A DNA stretch of 64,000 nt from Symbiodinium microadriaticum (taxonomy: Eukaryota > Sar > Dinophyceae > Suessiales > Symbiodiniaceae). The stretch lies in assembly GCA_001939145.1 (NCBI GenBank), contig LSRX01000349.1:535774-599773 (forward strand), read 5' to 3'. Numbering within the stretch: position 1 is the first letter of the stretch; each line of letters starts with the position of its first letter. Positions 37,435 to 48,137 of the stretch are shown here, piece after piece. Made by a program: the position numbers and the translations under genes. Under the pieces are notes generated by a model that made no database searches, had not been told where the DNA came from, and was given only the letters and a program-made list of their open reading frames with translations.

Positions 37435-39657
37435 GGTCTAGGGTGCTCCTCTTTAAGTTGCTGTAACACTGGCTACTCCGAGGCGAGCATCTCACCTGGC
37501 ACGGCTGCCACAAGAGCCACAAGTAGCACCACGGCAGCGACCAAGAACGCAGAAAATGAGGATGAGGACGTGCCGGTGAAGCCAGTACTCCACTCCACGG
37601 CCAATGAAGCGCCTGCCACAACCGCAACTGTGGCGAGCACCAGTGCTACCACAACCACCACTACATTGAAGAAGGACGAAGAAGTTGAGGATGACAACGT
37701 GCCGGTCCAGCCAGTGCTGGTTGCTCCACCACAGGTGGAGGTTCACCAGACCTACCCTTCGATCAATTACAAGCATGGTGGAGTACACCAGCTACCCCAG
37801 CCTCTAGAGATTACGCAAGAAGAATATTCAGCACCCGTACCGGTCCGACCGGTCTTTCACACCGCAGCGGAGGAAAGTCCTGTCAAAACCACAACCACGA
37901 CGAGCACCACTGCTACCACAGTCACCACGGAGGAAGCGAGCAGTTCAGATGAAGATGAGGACCAGTTCTGGGAGTACACTTCTGGTGCACCGGAAGAGAC
38001 GACAGGCAAGCCCCACGTAAGCACAGGAACTGAGCATCACGGGATGCTTGAGACATCCACAACAGCCCAGGAGGTCGAAGGAGACTTCGACGACACCGAG
38101 TCCGAAGAAGCCGACGAAAGCACATCTGTGGCCCTCGAAGCAAAACCAAGCTCGGTAGAAACAACCACTGAGGAGGTGGGGGAAGCACAGCAGACTTCAT
38201 CAACTACCGAGGTTGCAGTCTCTGCAGTCATCACGACTGAAGAATTGAAAGTCGAAGATGTCGTTCAGGACGTGCACTCCACAGCAGCAACATCCACATC
38301 GGAGCAGGAAGAGGACGACGAGGACTTCACGGACGAAGATGAGTTTGGCGATGATGGAAGTTCAAGCACCAGCGGAACTGTAACTGAGAGCCCGTCAACG
38401 ACAAGAACTTCTCCGGCAGCGACCACGATGTATAAGAAAATTGACGATGAGGATGAGGACATGCAGGTTAAACCCATCGTCGTCGTTCCGGAGCAGGTGG
38501 AAGCTCACCAGACTACGGTCGAGGAATTGCCGGCCACAACAACAATGACGAGCACTGCTACAGCAACCACCACGACAGCTACCACCACAACAACCACAAC
38601 ATCCACCACCACAAGCACCACGACTTCCACCACTACGACAGAGACCGAAACCACCACAACCACAACGACCACCGAAACCACCACCACCACCACCACCACC
38701 ACCACCACCACCACCACGACAACTACCACGTCCACAACTACCACGACGACCACCACGACCTCCACGACTACGACCACGACCACTACCACGTCCACAACCA
38801 CCACGACGACCACCACAACCTCCACGACTACTACCACGTCCACAACCACCACGACGACCACCACGACTACGACTACGACTACGACCACCACGACTACTAT
38901 CACGTCCACAACCACCTCGACGACCACCACTGGCACGACCACTACCACGCCCACAACAACCACCACTACGACAACGACCACATCCACCACCACGAGCACC
39001 ACGACGATTCCCACCACCACCACCACCACCACCACCATCACCACCACCACCACCACCACCACCACCACCACGACAACTACCACGTCCACAACTACCACTA
39101 CGACCACCACCGCCACTACCACCACTACCACGACAACTACCACCACGTCCACCACGAGAACGACAACTTCAACGACCGGCAAGGCTGGGAAGGCCTGGCA
39201 ACAGCTTGCAGTTGTTTATTCGATGTCTTCATTTGTGTAGCCTTGCTTCGTTTCGTGATGCGGCCTCCCTGCGCAGGACAAATTACCATTCAGCTTTCCT
39301 CTCCTGTACCGCGGATGGTACAACTGTCCTCAGGGAAAGACATGGCTTCAAATTCAGGCTACTGCGTGGCCAACGGCATCTATACAATTCACCCCAGACA
39401 CAAAAGAAAGCCAGCACTGCGCCGGAACCTTTGAAGCCACAGGAACATACGATCGCAAAACAAGAAACTTGCACTTCCAACCTGGAAGATGGTTAAGTGA
39501 GAACCCTTGCAGATATACGTCCATTCCATTCACTGGCATGGTCTCGCCAGATGGACGCACCTATACAGGAAAGGTTGCATCTCCAAAGTGTGGCAAGTTC
39601 ACATTGATCAAAGCCCGGGCCTTGAATCTTGATTCCTTGTGCGAGCCAGTGTGCTAA
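37435..39657 (+). CDS. Thr-rich mucin-like acidic protein with Cys-containing C-terminal module (two exons seen, 5' end not found)
   Basis: The frame is open from 37,435, directly after a TAG that could itself be an intron acceptor (tttag|GGT), to a TAG at 39,238. The same frame resumes at 39,277 and runs to TAA at 39,655-39,657. A 66-base GT-AG phase-0 intron (39,211-39,276) would join them. The first ~350 residues are Thr/Ser/Glu/Asp-rich and carry four copies of a degenerate motif: DVPVKPVLHST (37,567), NVPVQPVLVAP (37,696), APVPVRPVFHT (37,834) and DMQVKPIVVVP (38,458). A ~210-residue Thr tract follows. The ~127-residue tail starts DKLPFSFPLLYRGWYNCPQG and contains FEATGTYDRKT, FQPGRWL, VSPDGRTYTG and KCGKFTLIKA, like a small secreted beta-rich module. 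The likely role is an extracellular or cell-surface glycoprotein with O-glycosylated Thr. No signal peptide was found, so the start exon is missing upstream. No family name is assigned. Confidence 0.72.
38530..39172 (+). repeat. Poly-threonine coding tract (ACN repeats)
   Basis: There are about 210 codons, nearly all ACC, ACA, ACG or ACT, with periodic TCC/AGC Ser codons giving T-rich blocks spaced by S. Synonymous codons are mixed along most of the tract. Only short stretches are pure CAC/ACC microsatellite (about 38,678-38,716 and 39,011-39,070). Mixed codon use suggests the protein repeat is maintained by selection and is not merely slippage. The antisense frame reads as poly-Val and is a shadow. 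Confidence 0.85.
39211..39276 (+). other. Probable 66-base GT-AG intron
   Basis: It runs from gttgttt to ctgcgcag, follows codon GCA, is phase 0 and a multiple of three, and removes both in-frame stops between the two exons of the Thr-rich gene. Alternative donors (for example a GC donor near 39,183) cannot be excluded. Confidence 0.5.
39277..39657 (+). CDS. C-terminal exon of the Thr-rich protein (Cys-containing globular module)
   Basis: This 127-codon open frame begins right after a tgcgcag acceptor. It has balanced, complex composition, unlike the Thr tract before it. Conserved-looking features in order are a WYNCPQG turn, an aromatic/hydrophobic stretch, CAGTFEATGTY, a FQPGRW segment, NPCRY, an SPDGRTYTG hairpin and a CGKFTLIK strand, ending SLCEPVC. 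Five or six Cys suggest disulfides. It is in the same modulo-3 frame as the upstream exon and is separated from it by two in-frame stops (39,238 and 39,256), both inside the proposed intron. Other frames here also stay open for 60-95 codons, but they lack this patterned composition. Confidence 0.65.
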   Translation, partial: DKLPFSFPLLYRGWYNCPQGKTWLQIQATAWPTASIQFTPDTKESQHCAGTFEATGTYDRKTRNLHFQPGRWLSENPCRYTSIPFTGMVSPDGRTYTGKVASPKCGKFTLIKARALNLDSLCEPVC

Positions 39658-39879
39658 AAACCCTAAACCCCAAGCCCTAAACCGTATTGCTCAGGTGAAA
39701 GGATGAGAGGCCACAACAGCCAAATCGGCAAAGGCATTCTGAGTTTGCGTCACAGAGAAGCCCTTGCAAATGCAAGGTCTGTGTGTCTATGCGTGAAAAA
39801 GCAAGTAAATCAGAAAACTTACGTGGCACTGGCGCGAATCGATTTCAAATTAAGCCAGAATAAGTGATGGACTTACATT

Positions 39880-42800
39880 TCCCTCGGATAAATATGGACT
39901 CGTACTGGTTTGAGTCAATGAGAATGATCCATTTACAATAATACAGATGATGTCGATTCTTTGGGATATACCCAAAGAAGATGGAATATAGGGGTAAATA
40001 TGATATCGGATTGAAATAAAATATATGAAAAATCTCTTGATAATAAAAAATGAATTCGATTCAATTCAAATCTATTGATATAGGAATTCAAAGAGAAGAT
40101 TAATTGATATTCAATATTCTATTTTCGAAGAATGATAATATCTTTCTAAATTCATTATTGATAATTTTTTTATATGAATAGATATCTATTCTTAGGTAAT
40201 GATAATGATATAGATATTCTTGATATGGTAATTGAGCTAAGCTTCTTTATGGCATAATTTATATGAAAATAATTTAGATAAAATAATAGCTGAATATTTT
40301 AATATATTTTCGTAAATATATTTTGATGGTTTTTTTTATTTTTTACGAAGATTGTTTATTTAGTATAATATAGATTTCGTATTTTGATAATTATTTATAT
40401 TATGATTATTATTATTATTATTGAATATTCTTATTATTATAATTTGCTATATTTTTACTATTGTTATTATTATTACTACGATTATTATTGCTATTACTAG
40501 AATCTTAATTTACATTCTGATTATTATTACTATTACTATTATTATGATTTTTATTATTATTCTTTCATTTGTTATTATAATGAATATTTTTATTAATAAT
40601 ATTATAAAAATTTTTCTTGATATTATTATTACTACTACTGCTATGGTTATTACCGTTATTATTTTCGACGACTTATCACTATTTACCATACTTATTGCCG
40701 CAATCTTATTAATGATAAACCCAAAATTCGATCCAATCTAAGATTTAGCGCATAAATGACATTAAATATGATATAGCCTGATCACCTAATTGATATTGCT
40801 GGCATATTTCGCGAGTGACTGGCGAAATGAGATTTCTTAGGAAGTCTTTATGGTCCCTAGAATAATTTTAGAAAGATTTTTTTTTTAAATCTTCTGTTGG
40901 CACGAAATCCTGTCTAATAGCTTCAAAATCCGTAAAATCTGAGGGAAAGCTCCTGAAATTTCAATCAATTGAAATATCAATAGCTTCATAATGGAAAAAA
41001 CACTCAGGAAATTTTATCTAGAATCTAAATCTTAAGGTATCTTCATCTTGAGACGATTTCATACGATCTTAATCAGTCGCTTCCAGTTATTCTAGCTTGC
41101 ACGTAGCCCTGAAACGGCTAGGAAAGGCTGTTAAATATATTATCCGTAATAAATTGTCATCGCGACGTTTATGGCTTCTAACTCAGGGTTATAGCTTGTA
41201 AAAATATATAAATATATATCTTCGAAAAAATTCCACGATAATTTTTTATTAGAATTAATTTTGTATTCGTGAAGAGAGATATTCCGAAATGAAATAATTT
41301 AGATCAATAATCATATATTTATATTCGAATTATTTTATATGGCAATAGAAATGAATTAATATCGATTAATTCAAGACGAAGTTATGATATGATAAGATAG
41401 CGATGAAGATATTCTTAATATATTATACTATTATTGAAGAAAATTTCTGATATTTAAATTGAAGATATTGATATGTATTATTATGAATATCCGTCGGAAT
41501 ATTGGAAATTCATTAATGGAATGAAATAGATTAGATTGGTTATTTTTTCAAATTGAAATATCTATTTAGATTAAATTAAAAAAAGAAATATATTTATAAG
41601 AACATCGCATAATTTATGGACGATTAATAATATTAAATATTTGACTAATAGATTAAGATTCTGAAATATAAAATAAGGTTTAGCAATATGATTTTGGAAT
41701 TTATAGATCCGGGATCCAATATTTAGATTTATAAATATCATTTGAATTTCCAAATTATTCTATCTCGAGATCTTATATGAAATTTATAAATTTAAAAATC
41801 ATTTTTAGATTAAGAAAAAATTTTGTCTGAATATTTACTAATTTGAACGAATGGATTTAAATGCCTTGTAGAATTCGTAGATATCATGATGAGAATAATG
41901 AATTCGAATTATAATTCAAGAAATTTCAGATTTGATTTATGAGATTATATTATATGCGATTTTATGATTCTAAAAAATCTTTATATAAATTATTTATGAT
42001 TCAATTCTAGATATCTATTTCAAAATTCTGAAATATTCTCGACAATATTTGCAAACGAGAATAGATCGTCAACTTAAATAAAGATATTCAATTTCGACGA
42101 GCGAGATTTCCAAGATAATATCGATAATAAATCCTCAAAAAGATGATCAGATCAAAATATTAGTCGTAGAATTCATCTATAAGAGATTTATCATTGAATA
42201 ATATCATTCAAAATAATATCTGCATCATAGATATGATTATAAGCCCCAGCATCGACGAGATATATTTCCGCCAATTGGAGAATCTATCTCTATAAATAAT
42301 ATCTTTGGTGAAGATAATAAGACAAGATTCTCAATCTCATCATCGAAGAATCTCTCAAGAAAGATAAGATTTTATTAAATATAATTATAAGATTTCATCT
42401 ATCATCGCCAAATCTAAAATTCTATATGCCAAAATATCAAAAATAAAACAAAATACAATAATGAAAAATACAAAATTTAATAAATAGATATATATATATA
42501 TTCATATTATATTATTCTATTACAAATATTCATAGAAAATAATTTGAAATTCCATTATATAGAATGAATTATATATATTATAATTTCGTATCTAAATATA
42601 ATTCGTACTTTTCATAGAATTGAATATAAGAACTATACAAAAAATATATCGATAAGATTAATTCATAATCAAACTCTCATATAAATCATTATAATATAAA
42701 ATATTTATGAATCTCATTTCCAGAAAGAAAAGAAATATTTAAATATATAATTTATTTCATATAATAAATATTCAAATTCATTCTTATATTCTTCTATATT

Positions 42801-43840
42801 TATTATATAAAAATAAGCTCTATCTTAATATTATAAGAATGGATCCATTATTTTCTATCAATAGATAGATGACGAGCGATATAAATCTTTCTATAACTCG
42901 TCGATATATGAAGAAATATATTCGAGAAAAAATTATCAATATATATATATCCATTATTCGAATGAATCAGAAATATAAATATTCGACCAATATTCGTAAT
43001 TAAAAATATCATATCTTAAAAGAATACCAAAGATACCTCACGAATCATCTATCTATAGATTTTTTTATTTCCAAGCACAATTCAATTTAATGAAATCATT
43101 TTATTTGCTCTCCTATAATTAGAGAATTAATAATCCTAATTAATCTCAACCTCAAAAATATCGATTAAGAAAAATAAGAATTATTGAAATCTATTACAAA
43201 TAACGAATATTTCTATTATCAGATAATCGACGAAAAATAAAGATTTCTAGCAATATAGAAATAACATTGCCATAAATTTATGACGAAATAAAAATATATT
43301 TTTAGAAGAAGTATCCAGAGAAATAGATATAATTTTATATAGAAAAAGAAAGAAAGAAATCGATAAAGAAAATTAAAAAGAGAGAGAAACAAAGATAAAG
43401 AAAACATATAAATTCAATAAAATAGTAATTAGAAAGAAATAGAAAATCTAAGAGAGAGAGAGAGAGATATGGAAAAATCCAGAGAAATAAAAAGAGAAAG
43501 ACAGAGACTTATAGAAATTTAGAGAAAGAGAAATATCCAATACGAGAAATAGAGAAAAAGAGAACTAACACATATATTTTTCTTTATTCATCCATTTTCT
43601 ATATAATATTCGAATAGAAATTAGATGAGATTCAAGATCCAACTATTTTATAAATAATTATATGTATATATATCAAAATTCAATTCGAATTATTTCGAAC
43701 ATAATTGAAAAAAATAAAATAAATAATATCTACACATCTATTTTCGATATATGATATCTCTTTTTTAAAAAATCGAATACCTAAAATTTTCACGAATAAT
43801 ATGGCAATTTACGTTGTCTATAAGTACTTCTGTTTTCTGA
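39880..43840. other. Extremely AT-rich island without recognisable genes
   Basis: Composition falls abruptly, by eye to roughly 15-25% GC, from near 50% outside, and returns just before the glyoxalase stop codon. No CCCTAAA/TTTAGGG word was seen inside, although they are dense elsewhere. The left part (about 40,320-40,720) is T-rich with ATT triplets; the right part (about 42,400-43,560) is A-rich, ending in a GAGA-rich purine stretch (43,330-43,560). The longest frame (40,421-40,741, 106 codons) is mostly Ile/Thr low complexity. It could be an insertion of foreign or organellar DNA, an assembly chimera, or an isochore-like spacer. Confidence 0.75.
40785..41195. other. Less AT-rich core inside the AT island
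   Basis: Within the island these ~400 bases are of mixed composition, by eye about 38-42% GC, with segments such as gcgagtgactggcg and gccctgaaacggctagg. No frame or RNA family is recognised. Confidence 0.4.
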
Positions 43841-43882
43841 TTCATTATCTTGATCTCTCTAGGCAGCGATCATTCTTGTCTT

Positions 43883-44244
43883 TCAGTCTTGTTGGAAGTC
43901 ACTCTCCTTGACAAGGTATATCTTGTAACCATCACAGTCTACGAATCCAGCAATGTTCATCCCGAACATGTTCGTTGGGGGCATCAGAACCTTCACGCCC
44001 ACCGTTTCCAGAGCGGACGTCGCGTCTTCAACATCCGCGGTTGAAACCACCAGATGGTCAAATCCTGTAGAAGGCCCAACTTCGCTGGCGATCTGCTTGA
44101 GGGTCAACATGGTTTGTGGGCCGGAAGCATAGGCAAGAGAAGCGGTACCAGCATCTTTACCGACCACCTTCATGCCCAGCTGCTCGTAAAAATCGGTAGC
44201 ATCCCGCAGGTTGCTAGTTTGCAGCCTCAAAGACAGAACGGAGC
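43883..44244 (-). CDS. Glyoxalase I-like protein, last exon (second VOC domain)
   Basis: The acceptor tttcccag|GC precedes GSVLSLRLQTSNLRDATDFY (G completed by the previous exon). The exon then reads EQLGMKVVGKDAG, GPQTMLTLKQ, TGFDHLVVSTADVEDA, GVKVLMPPTNMFGMN and FVDCDGYKIYLVKESDF, ending two residues before TGA. These are the beta-alpha-beta-beta-beta landmarks of a full VOC module. The tail closely matches the DPDGW-type C-terminus of plant bidomain enzymes. Confidence 0.8.
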
Positions 44245-47200
44245 CTGGGAAAGGGTGAGCAGATTTCGAAATCTTGGGGTTTACAGATTACGAAGCTTAG
44301 GGTTGTGGTTATGGTGTTTTGCAGGTTTTTGCAGGTTTTGTACAGCTTGGTAGGGTTGTGTCCGGATCGGGTGTAAGAGGTTTCTGAAGGTCAGGGAACC
44401 CGGACGTTAGACTTATATTGCAATATGGGGGGAGGGCGTTTGTAATTACAATGGGGCTTTGCGGTACCCATAGTAAAGAACCTACGGAACAGTAGTGCCA
44501 ACCAAACGTCCATAAGCGCACGAACCAGAACGTCCGAAAGCCCAACCCACTACCCTACAACCCCACGAAGCCTAAACCCTAAACCCTAAGTACCCCCACA
44601 GCCCCAAACTCCCCAACCCTCCACCAAACCCCCAAAATCCCAACGGTTTATTCTTAAGGGTAGCTTAGGGTTTCGAGTTAGAGCCAAACACACACACCCC
44701 CCCCCCAGCAGCCCAAACTCCAAACCCGACCTTGCTGCCCGCTCTCTGAGAACGACATGGGGTAGCCGTTTGGGTCGACCTTCTCCCCAGGGCCTCCCGA
44801 TATGACGAGGCCTGGCAAAAACCAGAAGCTGAGGGGAGCCACCCCGACATTTCAGGGCTTACCTGCACCCTAAACCCTAACTAAGGACCTACCATGATTT
44901 CTTATACAGGGCCTTAAAACAAATAGGCTCTCCAGTGTAGTGGTAGGGAATTTTGGAGGCCCTTTGGGGTTTAGGGTTTCGGGTTTCGGGTTTAGGGCTT
45001 ACCTGTTCAGACAGAGTGGGTTCAGGGTTTAGGGTTGATTGCTTGGGTAGTTTGGGGTTGAGGGCTGAGATAGAAGGGTGTTAACCAGGTTGGTTGGTTG
45101 GTTGGTTGGTTGGTGTGGGGCTTGGGCTAAGGGCTTCATGTCTAAGCCCACCATCAGACGTCGCAAGCCTTGTACTAACACTCTCGCATATTCAAAACAA
45201 AAAACAAAACCCCAAACTAAACCCTAAACCCTAAATCCTAAACGCTTAACCCTAAACTCCAAAACCCTAAACTTAAATCCTGAAAGCTAAACCACCAGGG
45301 GGCGACCTGCCTTGGAAACCTCCTTGCTGCAGCGGCTTGTCCGGATCCTTCCACGGTTTAGGCTTTAGGGCTTAGGTGTTGGGGTTTAGGGCGTAGGGTT
45401 TAGGGTTTAGGGTTGGGTTTAGGGGTTTAGGGTTTAGGACCCTAAACCCTAAACCCTTGTTTAGGGTGCTTTTAGTGTTTGGGCTCGGAGTTTAGAGGTC
45501 TGTAGGGCTTATTGGGTTTAGGGTATAGGGCTTAACCTTAATACATCTTAACCCCCAAGACTCCCGAAAAGACACCTACCCAACAAAACCCCCAAACCCT
45601 AAAATCTGACCGTTGCGGCCCCTTTCATGGGGTGGGAGGCCCCAGTGCTGAGAGACTCTTGCATCCCAAGGACCACCCGGAATACTTTGAGGAGTTAGGG
45701 TTTAGGATTTAGGGTTTAGGGTTTGAGGGATTTGGAACTTAGGGCTTGAGGGTTCAGGGTCTCAGGGCTTTGGAAAGTCTTTATTAAGGGATGTTTGGAG
45801 TCACCAAAAGGATCAACGGAATTCACAGAAAGTTCTGCAGTTTAGACGCCACATGATCTTTCTGTTCGAAAAGTGATGCTATATGGACGGGGGTTTGGGG
45901 GGTATGTTATGGCCAATCTATAAGAAGGAACCAAAAAACACAATATTGCTAGTGACTCAGGCTTCTACACTAAGCTGTTCAGCAAGCCACTGGAAAATAT
46001 ATACTTCTTTGGGCAAGTTATATAATAACAGGAACAAATGCAAAAACAAATAGAAAGAGATACCGCTGAACATCCTAGGACACTACAGCAACAGGGACTC
46101 TTCCTAGGGTTTAGGGTCCAAGTACCCAACAATCATATACTCTCCCTAAAATTAACCTGATAACTACTATCCGCAACAAAAGTACCTTCTTATTGTATCC
46201 TTTGGATCCTTAGGGTTAGGGTTTCGTAGCCTTTCCAAATTCTTGAATGGAGTCCCTATGCTGCTCCCTGGAGGCCTTTTCTTAGGGATCTGTGGTGTTG
46301 TTTATCGAAATTGTAGAGGGTTTGGGTCCCAAGTTTCGAATTGTGCGATTTTTTTTTGTTCACTTTTTTGCTTTTGATCTCGCATTCTGGCTGGGCTGGA
46401 CTGGGCTTGGGGTCTGTGGGCTAGGTGTGGGCTGGGTCGGGCTAGGCTGGGTGGCTGGGTTGGGTTGGGCGCCAGTTTTGTGTTTTGGTTTCTGGTTTCG
46501 GGAGCTGGGGCTTGGCTGGGCTGGGTCGATGGGGACGACGTTTAATGAAAATTCGAAACTAATGAAGATGTAGTTCCAAGCGAAATTCACTAAACAAATT
46601 CGGTTTATCCTGTTCTTTCGGGTTTAGGGTTTACGGTTTTTGCTGCTTGCTTTTGGAAGTGTTTGAGAGTTTTGAGCGACTTCTGGATACAGTACTCTCG
46701 AAGCCCGCGTCCCTTTCTGAAACCTCCATACCCTCATCATAAACCCCCCTCATACTGAAGTTATAGATGCCCGAAACCCTAAACCCCAAACCGTGGCCGA
46801 GAAAAAAAGGTAGGGTATGGTAGTTTCGGGAAACACCGGAAAACTTAGAGTCTTAGAGAAAACTTAGAGTCTTAGAGATCCCTGCAACCCAATAGGAAAG
46901 TAAGGTAGGGGCTTTTATATTCGGAACAGGGTCTTGGGTTCTTTTAAGAACATATTTCTGAAAAGGAGCCTTAAGGGATTATATGGGAAATTCTTTAAGC
47001 GTCTATGTTAGGGAAGTCGGTCCTTCGCGGACGCCAGCTCCAGAGCAAAGTTCTCCTTGTCCCGAAGCTTACCCGGGCCCACAAAGGCAGTGCCGCCACC
47101 ACTTGGACGTCGATTGCAGGACAACGTGCGAAGGCCCAGAGCCTTCGCAGTTGCAACGCTTCCCTTCTTGGAGGTTCATGGGTAGTTATAAGTGGGGTTA

Positions 47201-47530
47201 TAAGTCCCCTCATATGGCCTATAAGTCTAGTTACCCTACTTATAACCCCACAACAGCTGAAGCCCAAAGCCACAGCAAGAACCTGAAGCTCAACGACCCC
47301 ATCAAGGGTCAACACACAACCCTGAACCTTACAGACGCAAAACGGGAGCCCAAAGCCACCCAAAAAAAAGCAAGATCATGTAGGGCTTAGGGTTTTGGAT
47401 GGTTTCTAGGAGAAAATATAACCCTATATAAAGACGTTGAACCCCTAGAAACCCTACTTTTTCGACACCCTCAAAGTCCTCGTAGAATGCCAGGGAGTCA
47501 TCGAGGTCGCGAACATGAAGCATTGCATGC
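43883..47530 (-). CDS. Two-domain glyoxalase I-like (VOC superfamily) protein, at least five exons, 5' end and one internal exon not found
   Basis: Exons read on the - strand: 47,530-47,467 (HAMLHVRDLDDSLAFYED), 47,142-about 47,023 (ALGLRTLSCNRRPSGG, AFVGPG, NFALELASAK), 45,347-45,311 (DPDKPLQQGGFQ), 44,811-44,731 (LVISGGPGEKVDPNGYPMSF) and 44,244-43,883 (second VOC domain, stop TGA). Joints between the last three keep phase. The layout resembles plant plastid-type bidomain lactoylglutathione lyases, which convert the methylglyoxal-glutathione hemithioacetal to S-lactoylglutathione. Compared with bacterial GloA ligands, domain 1 keeps the first His and the Glu of FALEL, but the last Glu position is Ser. 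Domain 2 keeps only the His of GFDH; the others are Ser, Thr and Tyr. Activity is therefore uncertain and it may be another VOC enzyme. The exon with the domain 1 His before the DPNGY segment was not located between 45,350 and 47,020. Confidence 0.75.
44731..44811 (-). CDS. Glyoxalase I-like protein, internal exon (end of first VOC domain)
   Basis: This 81-base exon lies between ttttgccag and a gtcggg donor. It encodes LVISGGPGEKVDPNGYPMSF followed by SESGQQ, the GPGE...DPNGYP end of a VOC module. Its entry and exit phases agree with both neighbouring exons. Confidence 0.72.
45088..45114. repeat. GGTT tetranucleotide microsatellite
   Basis: Six to seven GGTT units in an intron of the glyoxalase-like gene. 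Confidence 0.9.
45311..45347 (-). CDS. Glyoxalase I-like protein, small internal exon (tentative)
   Basis: A 37-base segment encodes DPDKPLQQGGFQ plus one base. It is bounded by an AG|G acceptor and a GC dinucleotide at the donor position, and it joins in phase to the next exon to give GFQGLVISGGPGE. GC donors are known in dinoflagellates. The short length makes the call tentative. A GT at 45,307-45,306 would be the alternative donor but breaks the phase. Confidence 0.45.
45358..45465. repeat. Telomere-like block with head-to-head switch
   Basis: About eight TTTAGGG-like units run to ggtttaggaccc, where orientation flips to CCCTAAACCCTAAACCC. It lies in an intron of the glyoxalase-like gene. 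Confidence 0.75.
46385..46530. repeat. GGCTGGGCTGG-rich low-complexity tract
   Basis: Degenerate GGCTG/GGTTG units in an intron of the glyoxalase-like gene. The antisense Pro/Gln/Ser frame is a shadow. Confidence 0.6.
46838..46880. repeat. Short tandem duplication AAAACTTAGAGTCTTAGAG
   Basis: Two perfect copies of a ~19-20-bp unit in an intron of the glyoxalase-like gene. Confidence 0.7.
47023..47142 (-). CDS. Glyoxalase I-like protein, internal exon (middle of first VOC domain)
   Basis: After acceptor gcgaag|GCT the frame reads ALGLRTLSCNRRPSGGGTAF, then VGPGKLRDKENFALELASAK. This matches the GM/GLxxLxxR...AFxGxG...xALEL core of glyoxalase I, with the Glu that binds metal in the family. 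The 3' end is uncertain. A textbook GGGTAAG donor lies inside, at about 47,072-47,067, but using it would remove the FALEL strand. The + strand frame over the same bases is a shadow. Confidence 0.6.
47169..47240. mobile_element. MITE family A, partial copy
   Basis: The left terminal repeat CTTGGAGGTTCATGGGTAGT and part of the loop are present; the right arm stops at cttataacccc. It lies about 27 bases upstream (- strand) of the second recognised glyoxalase exon, in the intron. Confidence 0.7.
47467..47530 (-). CDS. Glyoxalase I-like protein, first recognised exon (start of first VOC domain)
   Basis: The frame reads HAMLHVRDLDDSLAFYED, followed by FEG up to a GT donor; this is the beta1-alpha1 signature of VOC enzymes, with the first metal-binding His. 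A tttgag|G acceptor precedes it, so a start exon must lie farther upstream (above 47,530). The exact donor is ambiguous between GAG|GGTGTC variants. Confidence 0.68.
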
Positions 47531-48137
47531 CTCAAACCCAATGAGGGTTCTTTAACTTTTTCTAGGTTTCCATTGATTTTTTGTGAGGGCGTCAGCAGGG
47601 CGTTAGGGTTTAATCGGTCTGTGTAAGGGCTCATGTAGAATTCGGATTGTGATTTTAGGGATGAAGGCAAATGTGCGAGTTAAACAGAAGTGTCCTGATA
47701 GGGGATTTTTGATCGCAGCCACCACGACCCAAGTCCCAATTTTGGGGCACTTTTAGCCTTCGGGGAATAGCCAATGAATACCAGAGTCGCATCTCGCCGC
47801 CTACATCATAATCTCAAGATTGACAAATACTTTTAAAAATGCTTTCAGAAAGACCGAGCACATCCCTAAAGGTTGACCTTCATCTCTGCCTTTGAAAACC
47901 CTCCTACTACATCAAAACTCTTTCAAAGAAATACCTCAGCCTGCCAGCAAAGGCGTAACCACAAATTCAAAAATGAACCAAGGCAACATCCTGGGCCGAC
48001 TAAATCGTGGTAATCTTTCCCACAATCTCTACATAGCGATACCATAACAACCCACAACACTTATATTAACGATGTCAAGAGCCTTTGTATTCCTTTATAT
48101 GACTCCAGGCCAGTGTCCTTATCTAGATATAGCATGT

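Noticed and set aside
38505-39182. Antisense poly-Val frame of 225 codons
   Set aside because: It is the shadow of the ACN threonine codons of the + strand gene.
40421-40741. 106-codon Ile/Thr-rich frame that could look like a membrane protein
   Set aside because: It is a translation of ATT/ATA-rich DNA, with no Shine-Dalgarno-like or eukaryotic context and no polar loops typical of a transporter.
45640-45695. Protein-like + strand reading LLHPKDHPEYFEEL
   Set aside because: It has good composition but is opposite to the glyoxalase-like gene, is short, and has no supported splice partners or recognised family.
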